This document shows positions 26,916 to 35,565 of a stretch of DNA of 52,180 nucleotides, piece after piece (the first letter of the stretch is position 1; the number at the start of each line of letters is the position of its first letter). Source of the DNA: Sphingopyxis sp. (GTDB lineage: Bacteria > Pseudomonadota > Alphaproteobacteria > Sphingomonadales > Sphingomonadaceae). The notes under the pieces were generated by a model. That model ran no database searches. It saw only the letters and a program-made list of their open reading frames with translations, and was not told the DNA's origin. The stretch lies in NCBI GenBank assembly GCA_017745175.1, contig JAGHZY010000001.1:13366-65545 (forward strand), in the 5' to 3' direction. Both the position numbers and the translations under genes were made by a program.

Positions 26916-28336
26916 CACTGGGATCGCTCGTCGCTCGCCACCCCGACCGCTTCGGGCGTCGCGGGGCGCCGGCCGCGGAGTAGCCGCTCCGCAACGATCA
27001 CGACCAGCGGCACCACCAGCGAGACATAGATATTGTCGATGCCATAGGGGTTATCGAGCATGTACCAGATCGTCGTCAGGATCGCAGACCCCGCGAGCGC
27101 AAGCGTCGCCCCCCGCGAACTGGCATAGAAGGGCAAGGTAAAGCCGATAACCGCGACGATCGAGATCGACAGGCGCAAGGCGCGGGTAAAGAAGCTCAGC
27201 TTGAGAATTTCGGGCACGAACAGCGCGAAGATCAACGGCACGAAGGCAATGACGATCGCCGCGATGCGCGTCATGCGGAACTGCTGATCCTCGCTGGGGT
27301 TGCGATAGGGGACATAGAAATCGCGGATCACGAGCGATGCGATTGCGAGCGCAACCGTGCTGACGCTGACAAAGATCGAGGCAACCAGCGACACCGTGAC
27401 GACGGCTGCCGCCCATGTCGGCATCACCTCGAGGAACATCGGCAGCGCATAGAGGCTGTCGAGTTCGGGGCGGAGATAGCGCGCTGCCACCCCGATCGCC
27501 GCCAGCGCGAAACCGATGGGGAAGCAGAAGAGCGCGGCCCACAGCGCTGCGTTGCTCGCGTCGGCCGGGCTCTTTGTGGAGGAGATCGCCTGGATGATAT
27601 ATTGGGTCGAGAAGATCGCGCCGACGGTCGATATCGTCCACGCCGCGATGGTCGCGAAACCGATCGTACCGTCCCAGGTAAAATAATGCGCCGGAAGCGC
27701 CGCCTGCATGGGCGCAAAGCCCTTGGTCGCCATCAGGGCAACGGCCGCGAGGATCGCGATGCCGATCAGCTTGATACCGCTGTGGAGCAGGGTCACATAG
27801 GCGATGCCTTTGAGACCGCCGAAGAAATAATAGAAGGTGCTGACCACAGCGATGATCGCCATGGCCGGAAGCAGCCCGATCTTCATCACTTCCTGGATCG
27901 CCGCGGCGCCGCTGATGTAGTTGCCGACGTTCACCAGCAGAAGCGCATAGATCATGATGAGCGAGACGACGGTCATCGTCTTGCGGTCGTATTTTTTCTC
28001 GATCGCCGCCGAGATCGTATATTCGCCCGATCCGTAGATCTTCCTGGCGAAGAAAAGTCCGAAGAGCAGAAAGCCGATCGACGCGCCGAGCACCGACCAG
28101 GTCGCGGCCATTCCCGAATTGAAAGCCTCCTGCGCGGTGCCGACCGTCGACTTCGCCCCGATGAACTCCGACATCAGAAGAACGCCGACGACGATGGCGG
28201 GGAGCGCACGCGAGCCCACCATATAGTCGGCATTGCTCTTGCTGCGCAGCCGGTAGGTCAGCCAGCTGGTAAAAGCGATATAGAGAACGACCGATCCCAT
28301 GATGATGATCGTTGCCGACGGCGACATATGACCCAT
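26915..28336 (-). CDS. sodium:solute symporter (SSS family)
   Basis: A 473-aa inner-membrane transporter with 12-13 hydrophobic segments. Typical SSS features are YMVGSRALPAIVVGVLLMSE in the N-terminal helices, TVGTAQEAFNSG, and VSVSTVALAIASLVIRDFY in the helix contributing to the sodium site. Substrates of the family are sugars, amino acids and carboxylates; the neighbouring dehydratase and aldolase make a hydroxy acid most likely. GGGAGAG lies just before the ATG. It lies 52 bp after the dehydratase gene. Confidence 0.92.
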   Translation of the reverse strand: MGHMSPSATIIIMGSVVLYIAFTSWLTYRLRSKSNADYMVGSRALPAIVVGVLLMSEFIGAKSTVGTAQEAFNSGMAATWSVLGASIGFLLFGLFFARKIYGSGEYTISAAIEKKYDRKTMTVVSLIMIYALLLVNVGNYISGAAAIQEVMKIGLLPAMAIIAVVSTFYYFFGGLKGIAYVTLLHSGIKLIGIAILAAVALMATKGFAPMQAALPAHYFTWDGTIGFATIAAWTISTVGAIFSTQYIIQAISSTKSPADASNAALWAALFCFPIGFALAAIGVAARYLRPELDSLYALPMFLEVMPTWAAAVVTVSLVASIFVSVSTVALAIASLVIRDFYVPYRNPSEDQQFRMTRIAAIVIAFVPLIFALFVPEILKLSFFTRALRLSISIVAVIGFTLPFYASSRGATLALAGSAILTTIWYMLDNPYGIDNIYVSLVVPLVVIVAERLLRGRRPATPEAVGVASDERSQ

Positions 28337-28388
28337 TTTTCTCTCCCGTTCCGCCCTTCAGCCGTTCGTGCGGCAGCGGTAACTTCAG

Positions 28389-29561
28389 TTATTCGGCGAG
28401 TTCGCGCATCACCTTGATGAGGTCACTCTTGCCCTCGAACCCGATGCCCGGAAGGTCGGGCATCACGATGTGACCATTCTCGACCTTCACCGTATCGGGG
28501 AAGCCGCCATAGGGCTGGAACAGATCGGGATAGCTTTCATTGCCGCCAAGCCCCAAGCCGGCCGCGATATTGAGCGACATCTGATGGCCGCCATGCGGGA
28601 TACAGCGCGAGGGCGACCAGCCGCACTCGGCGAGCGCGTCGAGGGTGCGTAGATATTCGACCAGACCGTAGGACAGCGCGCAGTCCATCTGGAGATAGTC
28701 GCGATCAGGGCGCATCCCGCCGTAGCGCAGCAGGTTGCGCGCATCCTGGTGACTGAACAGATTTTCCCCGGTCGCCATCGGCCCCGGATAGAATTCGGCG
28801 AGCGCCGCCTGCAGCTTGTAGTCGAGCGGATCGCCCGCTTCCTCGTACCAGAAGAGCGGATATTCGCGCAGCGCCTTGGCATATTCGATAGCGGTCAGCG
28901 TGTCGAAGCGGCCGTTGGCGTCGACCGCGAGTTGCGCATCTCCTTCGATCTCTTTCAGCACGGATTCGATGCGGCGCCGGTCGACCGCCAGGCTTTCGCC
29001 GCCGATCTTCATCTTCACCACATTATAGCCGCGGTCGATATAGCCGCGCATCTCGGCGCGCAGCGCGTCGTCATCCTTGCCAGGATAATAATAGCCGCCG
29101 GCGGCATAGACGAAGACACGCGGGTTCGCCTCGCGCCCCTTCATCTCGGCGAGCAGACGGAACAGCGGCTTTTCGGCGATCTTCGCGGCCGCATCCCAGA
29201 CCGCCATGTCGATCGTGCCGACCGCGACCGAGCGCTCGCCGTGACCGCCCGGCTTTTCATTGGTCATCAGCGTTTTCCAGATCTTGTCCGGATCGAAAGT
29301 CTCGCCCGTCTCATCGAGCAGGCTCGCGGGCTCGGCCTCGATCAGCCGGTCGCGGAAACGTTCGCGAATGAGACCGCCCTGCCCGTACCGGCCATTGGAA
29401 TTGAAGCCATAGCCGACGACGCGGCGGCCATCGCGGACCACGTTGGTGACGACCGCGACGAGGCTCGCCGTCATCTTGCTGAAGTCGATATAGGCGTTGC
29501 GGATGGGCGACGAGATTGGCTTCGTAACCTCGACGATGTCGATGATCTGGGGCTGGGTCAC
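28389..29561 (-). CDS. tarD: D(-)-tartrate dehydratase-family enolase superfamily enzyme
   Basis: This 390-aa enzyme very closely resembles Bradyrhizobium D-tartrate dehydratase, which turns D-tartrate into oxaloacetate. Shared stretches include IRNAYIDFSKMT, NEKPGGHGERSVAVGTIDM, VYAAGGYYYPGK and GYGFNSNGRYGQGG. Catalytic and metal residues are visible: KxK in VVKMKIGG, Asp in AVDANGRF, Glu in FWYEEAGDP, Glu in ATGENLF and the base His in CIPHGGHQMS. The start is a GTG at 29561 (VTQPQIIDIVE); a longer frame upstream is non-homologous. Because a DapA-family aldolase is in the same operon, the true substrate may be another hydroxy acid. Confidence 0.87.
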   Translation of the reverse strand: MTQPQIIDIVEVTKPISSPIRNAYIDFSKMTASLVAVVTNVVRDGRRVVGYGFNSNGRYGQGGLIRERFRDRLIEAEPASLLDETGETFDPDKIWKTLMTNEKPGGHGERSVAVGTIDMAVWDAAAKIAEKPLFRLLAEMKGREANPRVFVYAAGGYYYPGKDDDALRAEMRGYIDRGYNVVKMKIGGESLAVDRRRIESVLKEIEGDAQLAVDANGRFDTLTAIEYAKALREYPLFWYEEAGDPLDYKLQAALAEFYPGPMATGENLFSHQDARNLLRYGGMRPDRDYLQMDCALSYGLVEYLRTLDALAECGWSPSRCIPHGGHQMSLNIAAGLGLGGNESYPDLFQPYGGFPDTVKVENGHIVMPDLPGIGFEGKSDLIKVMRELAE

Positions 29562-29592
29562 TGTCTTACCTTGAAAGCTGGGCGGGCTCGCG

Positions 29593-30279
29593 TCAGAGCG
29601 ACGCGCCGCCGCAGATGAGAATATCCTGGCCGGTGATCGCACCGGCGTCCGCTCCCAGAAGGAAGGACACCGCGCCCGCCACCTCGGCAGGGTCGATATA
29701 GCGGCCGATCGGCGGCAGGACCGGAGGCACGCCCGCACGGTCGCCGCGCGTCAGGAACGGGGTCGCGGTCGCGGCCGGCGAGACGATGTTCGCGGTAATG
29801 CCGCGCGGCGCGAGCTCGATCGCAAAGGATCGCACGAGTCCGGTCAGCGCAGCCTTGGTCGCGGCATATTGCGCCTTGCCCTTGGCACCTCGGCTGGTGC
29901 GGCTCCCGATCGCAACGATCCGCGCGCCCTCGCCCATGCCCGGTGTCAGGTTTTGGACAAGGAGCGTGAGCGCGCGGACATGCACGGCGTACATGAGGTC
30001 GCCGTCGGCGGTATCGAGATCGTCGATGCCCCCCGTCCGCATGAACCCCGCAGCATGAACAATCGCATCGACCGGGCCGATGGCTGCACATATCGAGCGT
30101 ATCGCGTCCGCGTCAGCAAGATCGACAAGCTCGAACCGGACGCTCGCTGCCGGCTCGGCGACGGTCCGGTCGAGCTCGACCACCGACCAGCCGTCGCGGA
30201 CCAGCCGCGCCGCGATCGCCGCGCCGATTCCGGAAGCGGCACCGGTTACGACCGCGGTTCGAGGCGCTTTGGCCGCCAT
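29593..30279 (-). CDS. short-chain dehydrogenase/reductase
   Basis: A 228-aa classical SDR with NAD(P)-binding TGAASGIG, NNAG-equivalent HAAGFM, catalytic Ser in AIGSRTSRG and the YxxxK pair in QYAATKAAL. The cofactor loop (VELDRT, with Asp after the second strand) favours NAD(H). It lies 3 bp after the dapA-family gene and 31 bp before the dehydratase, so it belongs to the same pathway, probably oxidising a hydroxyl of the substrate or reducing an aldehyde product. Confidence 0.92.
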   Translation of the reverse strand: MAAKAPRTAVVTGAASGIGAAIAARLVRDGWSVVELDRTVAEPAASVRFELVDLADADAIRSICAAIGPVDAIVHAAGFMRTGGIDDLDTADGDLMYAVHVRALTLLVQNLTPGMGEGARIVAIGSRTSRGAKGKAQYAATKAALTGLVRSFAIELAPRGITANIVSPAATATPFLTRGDRAGVPPVLPPIGRYIDPAEVAGAVSFLLGADAGAITGQDILICGGASL

Positions 30280-30282
30280 CGG

Positions 30283-31227
30283 TCAGGCGAGCGCCGGCTC
30301 GACGAGGCCCGCGCCGCGAACCGCGGCGTCGATGCGGCGAAGTTCTTCGGCGCTCGGGGGTACCGTCGGCGGGCGAACGGTGCCGCGCGCGATCAATCCC
30401 GCCGCGGCCATCGCCGCCTTCATGCAGGCATGCGCCTCGCCGGTCGGCTCGCCATCGCCATAGACCGCCTGCTTGAGCGGATCGATCAGCGATTGGACGC
30501 GCTGCGCTTCGACAAGATCGCCAGCCTTCACCGCGTCGAGCAGGTCGGCGATCAGGCCGGGGATGACCGACGCGAAACCGACGAGCGCGCCATCGACGCC
30601 CTGCACCATCGAGGCGAGCAGATATTCGTCGTGACAGGTCAGCAGCGCCTTGTCAGGAGCAGCGGCGCGGATCGCTTTCAGGTCGCGATCATATTTATTC
30701 ATCTCGCGCGTGCCGATCTTGAAGGCCTGCACCGCGTCCAGGCGTGCGAGATCGGCCAGCAGTTCGGACGAGAAACTCGCCTTGGTCCAGGCGGGATAGA
30801 CATGAACGATCAGCGGCAGACCCGATGCCTTGCCGATAGCCTCGAAATATTCGGTGACGTGCGACGGACGAAAGCCGAAGCGGAGCCAGTGATGCGGCGG
30901 CATGATGTCGAGCGCACTGGCGCCGGCTTCGCGCGCAATCACAGCCTGTTCGCATGCATCCAATATGCCTTCGCAAACAATCGAGGAAATGACGGGAATC
31001 CGCCCGTCGACCGCTTTCGCGACGATCGACGTCACGTGCGCGCGCTCGCGGGGGGTTAGCGAAAAGACTTCTCCGGTGTGACCATTCGTCATGATCGCCT
31101 TGATGTGGCGCTGTTCGGATAGCCAGCGCGCGAGCCGTGTCAGGCCGCCTTCGTCAATGCTGAAGTCCTCGTTGAACGGGACGGCGATGGCGGGGATCAG
31201 CCCCTTGAAATCGATAGCGGAAGTCAC
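30283..31227 (-). CDS. dihydrodipicolinate synthase (DapA) family aldolase/lyase
   Basis: A 314-aa TIM-barrel lyase. The Schiff-base Lys is in AFKIGTREMNK, the catalytic Tyr in IVHVYPAW, and the GxxGE-type motif appears as TNGHTGEVFSL. These place it in the DapA superfamily but away from lysine biosynthesis, nearer to aldolases for 2-keto-3-deoxy acids. The GTG start at 31227 has GGAG upstream, 22 bp after the iclR stop. Retro-aldol cleavage of the dehydratase product is inferred. Confidence 0.88.
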   Translation of the reverse strand: MTSAIDFKGLIPAIAVPFNEDFSIDEGGLTRLARWLSEQRHIKAIMTNGHTGEVFSLTPRERAHVTSIVAKAVDGRIPVISSIVCEGILDACEQAVIAREAGASALDIMPPHHWLRFGFRPSHVTEYFEAIGKASGLPLIVHVYPAWTKASFSSELLADLARLDAVQAFKIGTREMNKYDRDLKAIRAAAPDKALLTCHDEYLLASMVQGVDGALVGFASVIPGLIADLLDAVKAGDLVEAQRVQSLIDPLKQAVYGDGEPTGEAHACMKAAMAAAGLIARGTVRPPTVPPSAEELRRIDAAVRGAGLVEPALA

Positions 31228-31249
31228 CGGTAAAAGTCTCCAATTGTTG

Positions 31250-32062
31250 CTATGGTGCTAGGGATTGAGCCGCCGTGCCGCCGGCGGCGCGGACGGCGAA
31301 CGAGAGCTGGCGCGCGGCTTCACAGGTGATGTCGCGTGCCCGACTGACAAAATCTTCGAGAGTATGACCAAAGGCCGGCGCCGCGACGCTGAGCGCGGCA
31401 AGCGGAACGCCATCCATGTCGGTGATCGGGGCGGCCAGAACGCGAAGGCCCGTCACGGTTTCCTGATCGGACACGGCAAAGCCGTCCTCGCGTACCTTCG
31501 CAATCTCGTCGAGCAGCCGGTCGATATCGACCATCGTATATTCGGTGAGCTGCTTCGGCGGGTTGGATTCGAGGATTTCACGCTCGGTCGCGACCGGCAA
31601 GTGCGCGAGGATCGCGCGGCCGAGCGCGGAGGAAAAAGCAGGAACACGGTTGCCCACCCGCACGTCGACGGCAAGGCGTTGCAACCCGGCCTGGATGCGT
31701 TCGATATAGACGACCTCATAGGCGTCGAGGACGCCGATCGACGCCGCCTCGATATGGTCGTCGACCAGCGAACGGAGGAGCGGCCGTCCAAGGCTGCGGA
31801 TGTCCGAGCGCGCGATCGCGTTGAAGCCGAGATCGAGGCATTTCAGCGTCAGCCGGAAGCGCTTGCTCTCCCCTACACGCTCGACATAGCCCAGCGATAC
31901 GAGTGTATTGAGCATGCGAAAGGCGGTTGCGTTGTCGGTCCCCGCCGCACGCGCCACCTCGGCAATGACGAGTTCCTCGCTGTCCGGACCGAAGGCTTTC
32001 AGGACGGCAAAGGCCTTGACCACCGACTTGACGGTATTCTTCTCGTTATTCTCTTCGCTCAT
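31250..32062 (-). CDS. IclR-family transcriptional regulator
   Basis: A 270-aa regulator with an N-terminal winged helix (VIAEVARAAGTDNATAFRML, then GYVERVGESKRFRLT) and a C-terminal IclR effector domain (AFSSALGRAILAHLP, GFAVSDQETVTGLRVLAAP). The ATG at 32062 is chosen because GGGAG lies about 8 bp upstream; an in-frame ATG at 32089 and a longer frame lack this. It heads the catabolic operon dapA-SDR-tarD-SSS-esterases and probably controls it together with the divergent promoters at 35284-35549. Confidence 0.9.
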   Translation of the reverse strand: MSEENNEKNTVKSVVKAFAVLKAFGPDSEELVIAEVARAAGTDNATAFRMLNTLVSLGYVERVGESKRFRLTLKCLDLGFNAIARSDIRSLGRPLLRSLVDDHIEAASIGVLDAYEVVYIERIQAGLQRLAVDVRVGNRVPAFSSALGRAILAHLPVATEREILESNPPKQLTEYTMVDIDRLLDEIAKVREDGFAVSDQETVTGLRVLAAPITDMDGVPLAALSVAAPAFGHTLEDFVSRARDITCEAARQLSFAVRAAGGTAAQSLAP

Positions 32063-32271
32063 CAGGATACTCCCGCTCGATCTGTTCATGCGGAGGGTTC
32101 CTATCAGTGCGGCCCGCTCAAAAACAGCGGGTGCAGCGAAGGTCCATCCTGACGGGCAGCGGCCGGTGCCACGCGCGGTTGGCGCAGCAGACCGAGGCCG
32201 GGGAAGACGGGTTCCGGCCGCCGATCGCCCGGCTCCTTCTGCCCGCCAGGATGAAAGACCGTGCGCCATCG

Positions 32272-35208
32272 TCAGAAGGAGAAGCGCGCGCCGACCTTGT
32301 ACGTGCGCCCGAGGACGTCGTAGTAGGTTCCGTTGGTGTAGGAGCTGTACTGGGCGAACTTCCCCGGAAGCCCGAACCAGCCGGTCGCCCCGGTCCCCGG
32401 CGAGAAGGGCGGTTTGGTGTTGAGGATATTGTCGACGTTGGCGAAGAGCTGCACCTTCGCCTTGTCGCCCGATACGATATTGTACCGGATGTTCGCGTCG
32501 AGATAGAAATAGGCCGGGATCTTCTCGTCGAGATAGGTGTTCGCGGCGGCGAACTTGTACCGGTACATGCTGTCGATAAAGTTGCCGCGCAGGCTCACCC
32601 CGAGTTTTTCGTCATTATAGGCGAGCGTCGCATTCCAGCGCCAATGCGGCACGCCCGAAAGATCGCCGGCGAGATCGCGCGGATTGAGGCCCGAGCTGTT
32701 CTCTTTATATTTGTCGACATAGTTGGCGAGGAGGCGGACCGAGAACTGCCCCGTCGACCCGCCGAACAGGACGTCGGCGCCGAACCGATAGCCGAGATCG
32801 AACTCGAGACCCTGCGTCTCGATCGAACCGAGGTTGAGGAACGGATCGATGATGACCGTCTGGTCGGCATTGATCAGGTCGCAAAGTCCCTGGTTCGGCT
32901 CGCGCCCCGCCGCCGTACCGCCGCCGAAGCAGCCGTCGATGATGCCCTGCGCACCGAGTTTGCCGATCACATCCTTGAGCTTGATGCGATAGCCGTCGAT
33001 CGACAGGGTGAGGCCGCGGGTGAGCAAGTCCTCCATCGTGATGCCGACGGTGGTGCTGTAGGCGCGCTCGGGGCTGAGATCGAGATTGTTGCGTCCGGGC
33101 GAGACGGCGTTCGCCGAGCCCGTCTCCACACCGCCCGGGCCGCGCGTGATGACCGACGAATAGGTGGTGTTCGCGCCATAGGATTCGAAGAGCGAAGGCG
33201 CGCGAATGTCTTTCGAATAGGCTGCGCGGAAGCGGAAGCCCGGGACCGGCTCGTATGTCGTTCCGACTTTCCACGTCACCACGGTCCCGCTCGTGCTGTA
33301 ATCGGTCACGCGGATCGCGCCGTTGAGATCGAGCGATTCTGCTCCCTTGACGTCGGCAAGCAGAGGCACCACGACTTCGCCGAAGCCTTCGATCACCGTA
33401 TAATCGCCGGCGAAGCTCTTCGGGTTCGATTGCTGGAAGCCGCCCGAAGCGAAGAGCGGCGGGTTGAGGAAGTCGGCATAGAAGCTGACGTCCTGCGTGA
33501 CCTTCTCATAGCGATAGTCGACACCCGCCGCGAAGGACACAGGGCCCGCCCAGGTCGAGAAGGGCTCACCGTTGATCGAGGCACCGGCGGCGACCTGCGT
33601 ATAGACCGACGACTGGTAGAGATCCTCGACGATGTAATCCTTCGCCGATGCAAGCGACCCCGGACCGAACGGATTGGCGGGAACGCAGAAGGATGCGGCG
33701 CCATAGGCAGCTTCACCCGGAGCCGCAGGCCCCTCGACATTGATCCGGCAATCGGGCTGTCCGGTCAGCGGGTTGATGACGACATCGGTCGCGGCGGCAA
33801 GGTTGGAGACAACGATATTGTTGCCGAGGATCGTGTCGTACCAGTCGCGCCCGAAGGTGCCATAGGCCTTCCACGACCAGCCCTTGCCCATCTGCCCTTC
33901 GAGGCCGGTCGCGACGCGGAAGACCCGGTTGTTCGAATCCGACGTCGCCGAACCGAGCTCGGGCGCGATCTTCGACAGATAGATGGTGTCGGTGCCATTG
34001 GCGTCCATGATCGCCTGAATGTCGGCGGGAATATATGGATTGCCGTTGCGGATCGCGATCGGATAGTCGGTCGACGACGGGATCGCGTTCACGAACAGAT
34101 CGGTCTCGGTACCGGATTCGCCATAGGATGCCTCGATGAACCCGGTCAGGTTCGGCGAGAATTCGTAGAGTGCACGGCCGAACAGGATCTTGCGTTCGAG
34201 CGGAGCCTGCAGGTTGCGGACGCCGCGCCATTCGCCGTCACCACCGATCGAAACGCTGCGATTGATCGGGCCGACCTGCCCATAGTCGAAGGGTGCCGAG
34301 CTGGTCGAGTTGAGGAACTGGCGTCCGTAAAAGGGATCGGTGGATGCAAGCGGGTTGCCGTCAGCGGCAACGAGAACCCCGCCCCGCGTATAACTGTTGT
34401 GCGTGAGGCCGCAGGTCTGAAGCCCGAGATAGAATGTCCCGTTCACCGTGCCGGGGAACCAGCCGCACTGGTCCTTGCCATAGGGCCGGTCGTTCGTCGT
34501 CGGAACATCCCACGACTTGCTGTATTCGCCCGCGAGCATGAGCTGCCCGCGGCCATCGGCGAACGAGGTTCCGGCCGCGAGGCTAACGCTGATTTCCTGC
34601 GCATCGCCATAGTCCGAAACGCCGTACTGCACCTTGCCCTGGATGCCCTCGAGCTTGCGTTTCAGGACGATGTTGACGACACCGCCGACCGCGTCCGAAC
34701 CCCAGGCTGCCGAGGCGCCGCCGCTAACCACATCGAGACGTTCGACAAGTGCTTCGGGGATCAGGTTGATGTCGACCGAGCTGCCGCCGGTATTCTCCGC
34801 GCCGTTCGAAGGGACGAAACGGCGCCCGTCGACGAGCGTCAGCGTCCGCGTCGCACCAAGGCCGCGGAGGTTCACATAGTTGCCGCTTGCCTGCGAGGTC
34901 GCCGGAAAATTGGGCGACGGGCGCACCGAGGGAATGTCGTAGAGAACGTCGGCGATGGTCGTCGCGGCCTGCGCCTCGATCGCGTCGCGGCCGATCGCGG
35001 TCACCGGGGTCGGCGCGAGATACCCCTCACGATTGACGCGCGTGCCGGTCACGATGATCGACGCATCGTCTGCCACCGCATCTTCCGAAGCCGTTGCACC
35101 GTCCGCGGGAGGCGGAGCCTCCTGCGCCGCGGCGGGCGCCATGACGAGCAGCAGACTGGCGGCGCTGCACGCCAGCCGGACTTTCGAAGTGAACAGAAGC
35201 TTTTTCAT
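32272..35208 (-). CDS. TonB-dependent outer membrane receptor
   Basis: A 978-aa TonB-dependent transporter. It has a signal peptide (MKKLLFTSKVRLACSAASLL), a TonB-box-like SIIVTGTR, a plug domain with NYVNLRGLGATRTLTLVDGR, then VERLDVVSGGASAAWGSDAV, and a long beta-barrel ending in the aromatic Phe of VGARFSF. The plug type (SGGASAAWGSDAVGGVVNI) is one of the expanded sphingomonad families linked with plant or aromatic substrates. It lies upstream of iclR on the same strand, about 210 bp away, and is divergent from the hydrolase gene at 35566. An operator-like site lies 75 bp before its start. Confidence 0.95.
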   Translation of the reverse strand: MKKLLFTSKVRLACSAASLLLVMAPAAAQEAPPPADGATASEDAVADDASIIVTGTRVNREGYLAPTPVTAIGRDAIEAQAATTIADVLYDIPSVRPSPNFPATSQASGNYVNLRGLGATRTLTLVDGRRFVPSNGAENTGGSSVDINLIPEALVERLDVVSGGASAAWGSDAVGGVVNIVLKRKLEGIQGKVQYGVSDYGDAQEISVSLAAGTSFADGRGQLMLAGEYSKSWDVPTTNDRPYGKDQCGWFPGTVNGTFYLGLQTCGLTHNSYTRGGVLVAADGNPLASTDPFYGRQFLNSTSSAPFDYGQVGPINRSVSIGGDGEWRGVRNLQAPLERKILFGRALYEFSPNLTGFIEASYGESGTETDLFVNAIPSSTDYPIAIRNGNPYIPADIQAIMDANGTDTIYLSKIAPELGSATSDSNNRVFRVATGLEGQMGKGWSWKAYGTFGRDWYDTILGNNIVVSNLAAATDVVINPLTGQPDCRINVEGPAAPGEAAYGAASFCVPANPFGPGSLASAKDYIVEDLYQSSVYTQVAAGASINGEPFSTWAGPVSFAAGVDYRYEKVTQDVSFYADFLNPPLFASGGFQQSNPKSFAGDYTVIEGFGEVVVPLLADVKGAESLDLNGAIRVTDYSTSGTVVTWKVGTTYEPVPGFRFRAAYSKDIRAPSLFESYGANTTYSSVITRGPGGVETGSANAVSPGRNNLDLSPERAYSTTVGITMEDLLTRGLTLSIDGYRIKLKDVIGKLGAQGIIDGCFGGGTAAGREPNQGLCDLINADQTVIIDPFLNLGSIETQGLEFDLGYRFGADVLFGGSTGQFSVRLLANYVDKYKENSSGLNPRDLAGDLSGVPHWRWNATLAYNDEKLGVSLRGNFIDSMYRYKFAAANTYLDEKIPAYFYLDANIRYNIVSGDKAKVQLFANVDNILNTKPPFSPGTGATGWFGLPGKFAQYSSYTNGTYYDVLGRTYKVGARFSF

Positions 35209-35283
35209 TCATCCCTCCCGATACGGGTTCCCAAAGCGTGCCCGGTTGCCGGGCCATCCTGCTAACCGATCCAAAATCATTTG

Positions 35284-35306
35284 TTCGGATAGCGAATTTG
35301 TATTCG
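35284..35306 (-). promoter_or_regulatory. CGAAT-type operator, receptor side
   Basis: Read on the minus strand: CGAAT-ACAA-ATTCGCTAT-C-CGAA. The core CGAAT-N4-ATTCG is a perfect inverted repeat (GCGAAT-TTGT-ATTCGC on the plus strand), and a third half-site follows. It lies 75 bp upstream of the TonB receptor start and matches the site at 35527 at 20 of 23 positions. Confidence 0.6.
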
Positions 35307-35526
35307 CATTTCTGAGCATAGGGAATTTTTCGAACGTGTAAACTCCCCGAACGCAATTTCGCCGTCCCCCGGAAATCGCGTGCTTTTTCTGCGGCGCGCG
35401 CGTGCGGGGCCACCGGTCGCCGGCGGGTCGCGAGGGAGGTATGCGAAGAGATTGCGGCGCGAGTCGGGGGCGTGCGCCGCCAATCTTGACATCACGCCGA
35501 GGCTGGATATCAATCTTCGCGAATAA

Positions 35527-35549
35527 CGAATATTAATTCGCTATACGAA
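35527..35549 (+). promoter_or_regulatory. CGAAT-type operator, hydrolase side
   Basis: Read on the plus strand: CGAAT-ATTA-ATTCGCTAT-A-CGAA. It has the same three half-sites, spacing and downstream orientation as the receptor-side site. It ends 16 bp before the ATG at 35566, overlapping the expected leader, which suits repression. The adjacent IclR protein is the obvious candidate binder. Confidence 0.6.
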
Positions 35550-35565
35550 TTTTTGGGAGAAAGAT

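Larger units (their letters stand above)
35209..35565. promoter_or_regulatory. divergent promoter region of the two half-regulons
   Basis: A 357-bp region without a gene, separating the TonB receptor (minus) from the exported hydrolase (plus). Its two ends are AT-rich and carry related CGAAT sites; the middle about 150 bp is GC-rich and shows nothing further. Confidence 0.7.

Noticed and set aside
29562..29738. 59-residue N-terminal extension of the dehydratase
   Set aside because: Arg/Ser-rich and antisense-like, overlapping the SDR gene; family members begin at the GTG at 29561.
32107..35265. A 1052-codon open frame antisense to the TonB receptor
   Set aside because: Composition is Arg/Asp/Val-rich with no family-like motif; it mirrors GC-rich codon bias of the real gene on the other strand.
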